From assembly GCA_024336345.1 (NCBI GenBank), contig JANFOG010000007.1, forward strand, positions 1,798,001-1,862,000: 64,000 nt of DNA, in the 5' to 3' direction. The notes beneath the pieces were generated by a model. It was given only the letters and a program-made list of their open reading frames with translations. It had not been told where the DNA came from and made no database searches. The translations under genes were made by a program, and so were the position numbers. The stretch comes from Mariannaea sp. PMI_226 (lineage: Eukaryota; Ascomycota; Sordariomycetes; Hypocreales; Nectriaceae). This document shows, one piece after another, positions 55,013-64,000 of the stretch (positions are counted from its first letter, which is position 1; each line of letters begins with the position of its first letter).

Positions 55013-56260
55013 GAAAAACCTGGCTTCAGCCCCGGAGAACCAGATATTGCACGAAGGTGAAATCGAAGTAAATTTTATCAAGAACGCGAGAAAGAGAGAA
55101 AAAAAACATACCGAGTTCTGATGCGAATGTTCTCTCACAGCCTTCCACACTTTCAAAATCATTAAGCGCCGCGGTCTCCTGTATTACGCATGACGAGAGG
55201 CCCAGGGAGCTCAGGCAATTTGTCGAACCATGGCAATATAGTCTGCTCCGTTTTTAGACCAGCCAGATTTTCCCAATTCGCTCAAATGCTAAATCTGTTG
55301 GTCGTGAAGCACAACTAACTACGTTCTAACTGGGGCAATGATTGGCTGAGTTCCACCGGCCGTAATCCAAACCTGGACCAAGAAGGATGCTGGTAAAGAT
55401 TATTTGAGTATTTGCTGTTCTTCTACTCTTTGTTTGTTTAATTTTCCTATGTCTTTTCTTATTGGGAGCTGTATGATTAAACAGCCATCTCCTTATACGC
55501 GGCTCAGGTTTTGCATTTGCCGTACGCCTACATGTGTCCATTTACTTTACGTGTGAACTGCGCTCCACAGTCGGTGAGATAATAAGATACAAAGTGCATA
55601 AAAGTCATGTTATCGCCATCCTACACGGAACCCCCCAGTTTTGAATACGAAAGCCGGAGACAAGGATTGCGTGATGTGGCCAAGTCCCGGAGCTTTTTGC
55701 TGTTGGCCATCAGCCTTCTTGTTCTCCACCAGACCCATGGCGTTTTGAGGTTTTCTCGATCTCTCGCTCGCCTATTAAGGCAAGATTATTATTAGCTAAG
55801 GTAGATGGGGTTTAGGTATGTACAAATCGGTAAACGAGGGTGGGCCGGGCTGGGCGCCCTACAGGACGTGTCATTCTTGGACTGGTTGTGATGACGTCTG
55901 GCAAACTGGGAGGAACTGCGGCGGACAGGAGCTCGAATGGATTGACGAGAGCTCGACACCACTTTGGATCGAATATATTTGGCACAGGGAGCTTTGTGTT
56001 CTTTTGGATGAGAACAGGATCCCAAGCCTATTACTGATTCGTAGCCTTGGGCGGTTGGCTGCTTCCAGCGGTCCGTCCACTTCAGGTTTCTCAGGTGGAT
56101 GAGGTATAAGGGTCTCCTTTGCTCATCCTTCATCTTTTCTTTAGCCATTTTTAAAGACACTCTCATATAAAACTGCCATCTTCTGGCCAATACTTGTCCT
56201 CCTTGTTTTTTTTTTATTCCTATTCCAGCCTGCCAAGCTCTCTAAACTACTCACACCATC
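55013..56260. other. 1.2 kb intergenic, overlapping spurious frames
   Basis: Frames at 55792-56190 (minus) and 55818-56102 (plus) overlap and neither resembles a known protein. The pyrimidine-rich 56200-56260 is the leader of the next gene. Confidence 0.45.
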
Positions 56261-57461
56261 ATGTCACACTCAGAACTCCCAAGATCGTCGTGGCAAGGGC
56301 AACTACTGCATTTTATCAGTCGCCGTCGACACAAAGTATACTTGAGTTGTGGCATTGCCATGTTCCTGATGTTTACTATTTGGATTTGTGGCACTTTAGG
56401 TCCCTATGATGGGTTTTCAACCAGATTTGACACCAGCAAACGACTACCGGCGTCACCAGGGGAGGAAGACAGTGGCAGGGGGAAGAAATCTTCAACAAAC
56501 ACTATTCAGCTCATCCCGCCAAAACTTTGGCAGATATTGTTGCCTCAAAAGGATACAAAAGTCGTCCTGGACGCCAAAACACTTGAACACACGGCCTCTT
56601 GGCTAGTTCTCAATCCAGATTACGCATAGTGAGTACTTTCGACTTTTCTTCGCACGTCAGTCTGTTTCACGATATTATCTTCTGCCAATAATGATGAAAT
56701 TTGAGATTGGACAGACGACGATAATTAAGGTGCACGTCACTAACCTTGACTTTCTTTTTTTTTTCTTTTTTTTTAGCACACTCGTGGGACAAAAAGGCAG
56801 CCAGGAGTTCATCGAAAGCCGCTTTGCCAACAAACCCAAAGTGATCAATGTTTACAATAGCCTTCCAAATGTCGGGATGAAGGCTGACCTCCTCCGGTAT
56901 CTTATTTTGCATTCTGAAGGAGGTACATATACGGACATCGATACCGTCGCCATAAAGCCTGTCGATGCTTGGGTACCCCAAAATCTTCGCGATAAGGTCC
57001 GCTTAGTGGTCGGCATCGAATTTGACCGACGTGACGGTGGTGGGTGGGCAGACATCCCACACTGGCTCCAGTTCTGTCAATGGACTATTTCAGCGGCACC
57101 AGGCCATCCTATATTCGAGAAGATGGCTGCTCGTGTGCTGCAGTCGGTAGAGGATTTATCTCTCAAGCACGGAGTTCCCGTCAACAAGCTGAAGCCCACC
57201 AATTTCGAAGTTATGAACTCGACAGGGCCGACGGCGTGGACAGATGTCGTTTTTGAGCACCTTCAGCAGTACGACCCTTCGCTGCAAACGACAAAGGATT
57301 TGTCGTTCATGACGGAACCGAAACTCTACGGTGACGTACTGGTCTTAACTATTGATGGTTTTGGAATGGGACAGTCACACTCGCATAGCACTCATGATGG
57401 GACTATCCCCGACGCTGCTCTAATAAGACATTTATTCCGAGGGTCTTGGAGGGGGGATTGA
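56261..57461 (+). CDS. GT32 glycosyltransferase (Och1-like), type II Golgi membrane protein
   Basis: This is a mannosyltransferase-like enzyme of family GT32. Coding is join(56261..56628, 56777..57461), 350 residues; the 148-base intron ends in a long T tract and TAG. Seen: a short cytoplasmic basic N-terminus (SRRRHKVYL), one signal-anchor helix (GIAMFLMFTIWICGTLG) at about residues 30-48, the GT32 strand IPPKLWQIL, and after splicing GMKADLLRYLILHSEGGTYTDIDT, which holds the metal-binding DxD, then FCQWTISAAPGHPIFEKM and a distal STGPTAWTDVV. This is the order of Och1/Hoc1-type alpha-1,6-mannosyltransferases that start or extend N-glycan outer chains in the Golgi. Most fungi have several paralogues, so the exact linkage is not certain. 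Confidence 0.88.
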
Positions 57462-58150
57462 TGCAACTGGAGGACAGACGGTATTCCTGACAGGAGAGCA
57501 ACCAAATACTGACAATACAACGGAATTTCCGGCGATTTGGAGCGACATTACTGATACAGAAACTGAACGTATGTCATTGTCTGGAGGAAAAAGTGGTAAA
57601 TCCTCTCGTGCAGCAAGCCACTAGGCTAATATCACTACCGAAGCGAACATCGTCAACATCATCGGCAATTGGGACCACAAGTGTCACTCCCACGCCAATG
57701 GGTACGACAGCAGACATATGACGAGCGAGCCTCATCAGAGCCTTAAGTTAACACGAGTTTCTCTACTGATCTAGCAGCCTTCAATCGCCTAGGTTGGTAG
57801 CCAGTGTGACGAATTGAGATCTATGTCATGATATTTCGTTATTATGAAGTATAGAGCAGGATAGAAGGATTGGATTCAATTGGATACCTAATTATTTCCC
57901 TTTTCACTACGGCGTTAGTAGGCGGTAGGCAGGTATTAGTTGTGAGACGCAAATGGGACCGAAAGAGGTTTGAGCTTCAAATAAGGACCGAACTTTTTTT
58001 TTGGTATCACAAATACAGTCAATTCATTAATCAGATATGGGAGTCCCAATTCTACTCTCATATAAAACACAAAGGCTTCCGAGTTCGTCGAGCAGACCCG
58101 CTTTTTCAAGTCTTCTCGGTAGCAGCATTCATCCGTCAGAGGTGAGACGC
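57462..58150. other. Intergenic with a short coding-like remnant
   Basis: At about 57446-57565 a stop-bounded open stretch reads DATGGQTVFLTGEQPN and AIWSDITDTETE, protein-like but without a start; further on a Ser/Thr-rich stretch (RTSSTSSAIGTTSVTPTP) can be read. This may be a decayed gene for a secreted protein. Nothing else was seen. Confidence 0.25.
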
Positions 58151-59963
58151 TCAGGCGGCGGCTACCTTGTCTCCGTTCAGCTCGACGACCTCTGTCTTGG
58201 CCTCGACCACCTTTTCGGCTTCAGCTTGTCTGGGTGTCACCTCCTTGGTGTCGACTACCACAGGTTCGGCATCCTTGGTAGCAATCACCTCGTATTCAGG
58301 CTCCTCGGGCTCAGGGTGAGCTTCTTCCTCGACCTTCTCGACGACAACGGGCTTCTCCTCCTCAACAGGCTGCTCAACTTCGACAGGCTTTTCCTCAGCA
58401 ACTGGCTCCTCAGCTTTTACTGGTGCCTCGTCCACAACAGGCTTCTCCTCCTCAACGGGCTTCTCTTCCACAGCAGGCGTCTCTTCAACAGCTGGCTCCT
58501 CAGCCTTGACTGGAGCTTCCTCTACAACGGGCTCCGCAGCCTCGACAGGTTTCTCAGCTTCCACCGGCTTCTCCTCCTCAACGGGCTTCTCCTCCACAAC
58601 AGGCGTCTCTTCCACGGCGGGTGTCTCTTCCACAACAGCTTGCTCAGCCTCAACTGGCTTTTCTTCAGCAGCAGGCTCCTCAGCAGCAGGCTCCTCAGCT
58701 TGGACAGGCTTCTCCTCCTCAACGGGCTTCTCTTCCACAACAGGCGTCTCTTCCACAACAGCTTGCTCAACCTCAGCTGGCTTCTCTTCAGCAGCGGGTT
58801 CCTCAACCTTAACAGGCTCCTCGGCTTCTACTGGCTTCTCCTCCTCAACGGGCTTTTCTTCCACGGCGGGTGTCTCTTCCACAACAGGTGTCTCTTCCAC
58901 AACAGGTGTCTCTTCCACAACAGGTGTCTCTTCCACAGCAGGTGTCTCTTCTACAACAGGTGTCTCTTCTACAACAGGCTGCTCAGCCTCAACGGGCTTC
59001 TCTTCCTCCACAGGCTCCTCAGCCTTGACGGGTTCCTCAGCTGCCACTGGTGTCTCCTCAGCTGGTTGCTCAACCTCCGTGGGCTTTTCTTCCGTAGCAG
59101 GTTGTTCGGTCTCGATAGGCTTCTCCTCCTCAACAGCCTTCTCCTCAACTGGTTGCTCAACCTCGGCAGGCTTCTCCTCCTCAACAGGTTGCTCAGCCTC
59201 GACTGTCTTTTCCTCTACGACAGGCTCCTCGGCAGGTTGTTCAGCCTCGACTGGTTGCTCTTCCGCAGCAGGTTGCTCAGTCTCAGCTGGCTTCTCCTCT
59301 TCAGCGGGCTTCTCCTCGGCGGGTTGCTCAGCTTCCACAGCCTTCTCTTCCTCGACAGGCTGTTCGGCCTCAACGGGTTGTTCGGCCTCGACAGCCTTTT
59401 CTTCCTCGGCTGGCTGCTCACCCTCTACTGGCTTGTCCTCCTCGGTAGCTGCTACCTCAACAGCAGGCTCCTCGGTAGGCTGCTCGGCAGGCGTCTCCTC
59501 CTCCACAGGCTTTTCAGCCTCGACTGGCTTTTCCTCTTCAACCGGAGTTTCCTCGACAGCTGGTTCCTCAGCTTCGACAGCCTTTTCCTCTGCAGCAGGC
59601 TGTTCCTCCTCAACCGCCTCGGGCTCGGCCGGCTTGGCCTCCTTCAGTTGACTGATGGCATCATGGGCAGCGGCGAGCTTTCCTTCAAGGTCTGTCTTGG
59701 CGGTCACCAGGGCCTCAATCTCGGCTGCTGCGTCAGAGAGGTGCCTTAGGAGATCGTGAACAGTCTGCGATTCGACCTTGTGCTTGGTCAAAAGATCAAT
59801 TGCTTGCTGGGCAACACCTCCGTATTTCTCAACAGAGCCAACATCTGGCGGTATTCTTCTTAGTTGCTGCTGAGATATTACCATCCCCCCTAAGGGGGAG
59901 AGGCATATGGAGAGAAAGCTTACCTGTTTGCTTAATATCCCAGGAACCCTCATACCACGCCAT
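58151..59963 (-). CDS. Pro/Glu/Val/Ala-rich repeat protein, two exons
   Basis: This is a 577-residue protein. Coding path on the minus strand: 59963..59924 and 59844..58151; the short first exon gives MAWYEGSWDIKQT and joins to DVGSVEKYGGVAQQAIDLL. Residues 1-85 form a probable helical head with heptad-like spacing (DAAAEIEALVTAKTDLEGKLAAAHDAI, shown in part). From about residue 90 to 520 it is built of imperfect 5- to 15-residue repeats around PVEEEKPVEAEQP and VVEETPVVEE, almost free of aromatic and cysteine residues and strongly acidic. The last 50 residues are non-repetitive (EPEYEVIATKDAEPVVV). It resembles PEVK-like extensible or disordered linkers; in fungi such proteins can sit at septa or membranes, but no family is recognised. 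Repeat number is probably variable between strains. No signal peptide or membrane helix. Confidence 0.75.
58330..59600. repeat. Coding minisatellite (GAAG/CTCC-rich imperfect repeats)
   Basis: The DNA behind the PVEEEKP repeats consists of imperfect units, often 15, 30 or 45 bases, such as the near-identical TCTTCCACAACAGGTG copies at about 58875-58940. The bias keeps long frames open on the opposite strand as well. Confidence 0.85.
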
Positions 59964-62900
59964 ATTGAAAGCAGAAACTGAACTGTGATCGAGGTAATGC
60001 GGTGAGGAGCTTAGAGACTTGGAGAAGAGGGGGGTCACGAGACTATTTTCAAGTCTTCGTGTTAGTGTGAAAGGGCCTGGAGAGATGGGTGACTTTTGTC
60101 TTCATCCCATTGAGAGATAACTAGCTCTTATATAGTCACCGAGACTGCTTAGTATCAAAGACCCAGGACAAACAGGCAAGTCAGTCTTGACCGACTAATC
60201 CCCAATCGACTCACAGGTGCTTGCTCTCAAGCACGCCACACAGACGACGTAGTGCCGGGGAGCGGGGTTCCTTTCAAGGGGCCTTGCCACGCCCGACCAC
60301 CGGAATTCAGCATCCAACCTGTAAGGTGTTGATGCGTAGACTCTTCTCGGGCGAACGTGACCAATTGAGCTCTTCCACGAACTCCCGGAAAAGCACACCA
60401 CTGATGATCATTGACGCATTTTCCGCTCAGTAGCGAAGCTAGCGACAGTTGCTTGGGAGAGAGCAGCTAACCCCCGCGCCATGCACAGTCATGGCACGGC
60501 CGTGCCCCCCAACTCCCCTTGTCAAGGAGCTTTGTCCAAGCCAAACCAAAAAAAAACAATCACAGACAGGGGGCATGGCATGGGGAGTCTCTGCCTTGCA
60601 AGCGTCAGCGGCGTAGTGAATGAAAACTCCAGGGCCAGAAATGTTAGGCTCGGTTACGAATTGATCGTTGTAGAGCTGCTTGGCCTGGCTTAAGGTGGCT
60701 GGCTCACCGGTGGAATATACCTATTCTGATGATACGGTACCGTCGACAAAGAAATGAAGCGGGGGAATAACAAGAGGTCATCAGATCATAAGTCCTCGCT
60801 CTCGCCCCCCGCCTTCCGACAGGCCCACCAATACCCTGGAGATTTTGGTGCACATATCAGTAGATCAGCCCAGTGGTCTTCTCCAGGGGTCACACGTAAA
60901 GTACGGTGGCTGGGGATTTTCTTAGCGGAACTACCACGACATAACTAAAAAGTGCCAAAAGTGTACGTCCGTATTTTGAAGGGTTCTGAGTACTTGAACT
61001 GCTAGTACCACTGTGGGCTTGAAGCTGCAGCTCTCCGTTCTTCGTTCTCCCTCACCTTTGCGCAAGTGTGTAATTTACTCCCTCAATGGCCTGTCCTTTA
61101 CTTAAGTCTGGTCCACATTGAGTTACTTAGCCCAGATATACAGAATCGTAAGAGTTTCCTTAGCTGTCATGCGCCCGTAGACCGTGTACACCATTCGCCG
61201 AGAAATTGTCTCATTCATGACGCGTCTGAGTGAGACTACGATAAACAGCTCATAACGGTGGAATACGCCGTCCGTCCTTTGGCTTGTCCCCCTCCTCCGA
61301 GTTGATGGTAACTCGTAGGAACTCCGTCCTAGGAAGTAGACTACAAACTCCCCAACAAATCACACAAGACGGCTCAAAAAAGACAGAACTAACATTTACG
61401 GATAGTTCCAGCGGCCAATCCCCTGAACCGGGAGGCTGGCTAGTCGGACCAACCTAGTCCCCTATTGTCAGGAGGATGAAATCGAGCCCTTGATAATTGC
61501 AAGGTACTTTATTTTCTGAGCACGCGCATGCCATGAGGGGCACACCGCTATTTACTGCATTTAACCATCATCCCAGCAAGCGTCACATCCCGATCCTTAG
61601 TCCAAGCCGACCCACCGCCTGGTGGTACACACCTGCTCAGCCGAGTCGTCCTAGGATAGCTACCTTGATGGACGTATCTTTCCATTCGTGATGGGCCAGA
61701 GCCGTAAGGGTCCCGAGGCACGCCGGGTCGGAGGACGGAGCAGTGTGGACCCTTTCGCGGAGGAGGGGGCAAGCAACCCGGAGCTTCACCGTACGGCCGA
61801 CTCTGAAGCCTCTCGCTGAAGGTTCCCCAGATCTATGCAAAAGAATAACAAAAAAAGAAAATGGTATTTATTAGACGACCTAGAATTTTTTTTACCCATG
61901 GTCGGCCACCCTTTTCCCGGCGACAAAAATTGATTAGGTATTGAGATGATGTAGGGTAATCTCATCTCACCGAAAAGTGATTTTTCGACTCCAATACTGC
62001 TGCCGTAACCATCATCAATCAACCAAAAATAGACAAGCTATTGAAATGTAGGGTAGAGATTTCTCGCTCATTTCATGTCATGGCTTTAACCACGGATTTA
62101 ATCTAGAGAGCATGAGCATTTTCCGACCGAGTATGTTGCTTTGGTTTTAGATAGCCCGACCCTCTTCTTCCTCTCCCCCACCTACACACCACATAAAAAT
62201 AATGCATCTCTGTGAATAACGCACCTCTAGTCACATTTTAGTGTGATGGAGAGAGGACACTCCAACTATTGGATACGTCCACAGATAGCAAAAGAAGGAG
62301 GGAATTGCAAATTAGTTTCCTCCACAAGGCTGACTAGAATCTTGGAAACAGTATTTGACTTGATGGCCTGGTGTCGAACAACCTACAGATACAGCCAATC
62401 AAAGGGAATTCCCCTGATTAGTCTACAAGAGTACAGACAATTATTAGTTGCTACTTAATAATTTGAGTGTCTCCATTGCTTCTTTTGTCAGGTCCATGCA
62501 GCTTGACATCTCCACTGAGGTCAGTGTGTCTGCAATCCTGGAGAAAACGGTTAGAGGCAGAAGAGGGCTCGCTTATTTCACAGCACAGATATTCCTGTGG
62601 ATGGTGGATGAGATTGCTCCATCCAAAGATGTTCCAATACTCCACAAGCATCCCCCCCCCGGCCTGGGAGAGATCCGCGCTCAAATCATCTCTAATCAGA
62701 CCCGTCAGTTCGTTGCCTATCTGCACTAACTCTGTGCGTCTTTGCGAGCTAGAAATATTCCGTAGTGAGATCTAGGCGAGAGCGGGCTGCAGTCAGCGTC
62801 AGCAGGTAGACTCCCTCCTCCGTACGAGCCACTTGCTTGGTTCAAGCCCTGCACAACACCCCAACTCCCGAAAAGGTTTGCTATCCCTCGTAAAAAATTA

Positions 62901-63482
62901 TGATTCTCAGTCAGCTGAAGGACTCAAAGTCTGAGAGCTGACATTTGAAACGCAATCAATACGGCAACAGCCGGTTCGGGAGCGGGAACACGGGAACAGC
63001 CCCCCCTCTCAAACACCATCACTAAAAAAAGACGACTCCAGCTCTCCAGTCACATCCAATCTCTGTCCAGTTTGCCGACCAGGGGTGCCTTTGGGGGCGG
63101 TTTAACCTCAAAATAATTGGGTGTTAATATGGGCCCATGGGGCTGATCAGACCCTGAGCGTCTCACCAACCAGCCCTACTTGCTCTGGAACCGATGGTGG
63201 GCCGGGTAAGGAGAGTGGGATGATAGTCTGACACTGTTGGCCGTGTCATTGAGCCAACAGCAAAGAAAGAACCTATCAGATGTCAACTAAGGGATTACGT
63301 CGTGTATGTGTCACACTCTTCACGCGCTTGGCGGTGTTCTTTATTTGTGAATAGCCTACTGTATAATACAAACTTGTCTGCCTGTCAGTTGTCGGTGATA
63401 TGCGTGGGACTTTGAACGAATTTCTGCCTCGCCTCTCGTCGCCCCCCAAACTTCAACGGGCGGGCGCTGTCACAACCTTGAC
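59964..63482. other. 3.5 kb without a convincing gene
   Basis: Only frames below 95 codons occur. One on the minus strand (62451-62755) reads coherently (ELVQIGNELTGLIRDDLSAD, then WNIFGWSNLIHHP) and follows a possible TAG acceptor at its upstream side; it could be the last exon or a remnant of a gene, but I found no partner exon. A run of eight C lies near 62653. No tRNA, repeat family or terminal inverted repeat was found. Confidence 0.4.
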
Positions 63483-64000
63483 ATGAGTAATACGACTACC
63501 ACTTTCGTCGGGTGGACGTCGTCTCCCGATGGGAGAGGCACCTACGACATTATTCTGACATGTGCTGTTACCACATTCTTGTGCTGCTGGACATCAGTGT
63601 ATCCTAACATTCCCGGCCCCAACGATGGCTTCTGGCTTGCACTGCGAGACAAACTGGGCCTTGCGTTGCTTGGACTTCTCGGTCCAGATTTCATTATTAC
63701 TCTTGCCCTTGGTCAGAAATCTTCAGCGCGACGGTCCGTCAAAGTAAGAATAGAGAGCCTCTTTCAATCCCCCATCATATCCCCCATTCTTCCCCCCACG
63801 AACCACCCACGCTTGGATTGCTTTGTTGTCAGACTAAGACTTATCGATTCCTGGACACGTAGAAGTTCCACAGCGCGGGTTATCTGAGTTGGACAATGAC
63901 CCATGCATTTTTCGCCGATATGGGCGGGTTCGTCCTACACGCGTCAGATTTCGAGTCGCCGATACCTCTCGACGCCGAGCAAGTCTTTTACCTGGTGCAG
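63483..64000 (+). CDS. Fungal multi-pass membrane protein, 3' end outside window
   Basis: This is the N-terminal part of an uncharacterised membrane protein common in ascomycetes. Coding so far is join(63483..63743, 63863..64000), 133 residues, still open at the right edge. Seen: TFVGWTSSPDGRGTYDII at the start, a first helix (ILTCAVTTFLCCWTSVY) followed by PNIPGP, a second hydrophobic segment (LGLALLGLLGPDFIITLALG), then across the intron SVK-KFHSAGY and WTMTHAFFADMGGFVLHASD, all typical of that family. The intron has GTAAGA and CGTAG borders and restores the conserved KFH. Function unknown. Confidence 0.82.

Noticed and set aside
55013..55162. Start at 55162 with a hydrophobic stretch as signal peptide of the surface protein
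   Set aside because: The stretch begins with a GTATGT donor followed by a pyrimidine tract, as in a leader intron, and would sit after an unusually long polar segment.
55792..56190. 132-codon minus-strand frame and overlapping plus-strand frames
   Set aside because: Basic, unstructured composition, no motif, overlapping frames on both strands of equal quality.
58037..59749. 570-codon plus-strand frame and a further 381-codon plus-strand frame (58506-59651), Leu/Asn- and Ser/Thr-Gly-rich
   Set aside because: Both are mirror readings of the repeat DNA of the minus-strand protein; the minus-strand reading has a proper start exon, intron and non-repetitive ends, the others do not.
62830..62850. 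GGTTCAAGCCCTG as a tRNA T-arm
   Set aside because: No matching acceptor, D or anticodon stems in the surrounding 100 bases.

Overview
The window is nuclear DNA of a filamentous ascomycete (Pezizomycotina). Nearly every gene is broken by short introns of about 50-90 bases with GTRNGT donors and YAG acceptors, there is a 20-base intron in a tRNA-Leu, and the families are typical of such fungi: an AzgA purine permease, a Zn2Cys6 factor, SesA and NACHT/NB-ARC STAND proteins, and UNC93-like permeases. I cannot name the species; Eurotiales or a close class would fit. All exon joins below were worked out by reading frame and splice signal and have not been checked against transcripts.

Left part (0-22 kb): a 5'-cut O-methyltransferase, a spliced tRNA-Leu(AAG), a short-chain dehydrogenase, a nine-exon AzgA-type purine permease, an unknown acidic protein, a GT8 glycosyltransferase with a probable GC-AG intron, a 1012-residue fusion of a DUF2235 hydrolase-like domain with a GTPase and a hydrophobic tail, a cytochrome P450, and a SERAC1-like hydrolase. 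Both hydrolase-like proteins carry glycine where the nucleophilic serine should be.

Middle (23.0-37.6 kb): a six-gene amino-sugar catabolic island. It holds a Zn2Cys6 regulator, GlcNAc-6-P deacetylase, a stand-alone MurNAc-6-P etherase (MurQ) homologue, glucosamine-6-P deaminase, a MurQ fused to a BadF-type GlcNAc/MurNAc kinase, and an UNC93-like MFS permease. Together they spell uptake, 6-phosphorylation, lactyl-ether cleavage, deacetylation and deamination to fructose-6-P, which is a bacterial-style MurNAc/GlcNAc route in a fungus. Seven copies of a CGGAWWWYCCG site lie in the promoters of all five metabolic genes, with an eighth nearby. This is the most likely undescribed system in the window.

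Right-middle (38.2-51.2 kb): a STAND/allorecognition-type island. A SesA-domain protein and a divergent NACHT-ankyrin protein share a Gly/Asn-rich motif, at the C-terminus of one and the N-terminus of the other, as in amyloid-signalling effector/NLR pairs. A CorA-like membrane protein, a Tc1/mariner-type MITE and a hydrolase-NB-ARC-TPR protein follow.

Right end (51-64 kb): a HAD phosphatase, a fungal single-pass surface protein, a GT32 (Och1-like) glycosyltransferase, a Pro/Glu/Val repeat protein of 577 residues, about 3.5 kb without a convincing gene, and the start of a multi-pass membrane protein cut by the right edge.
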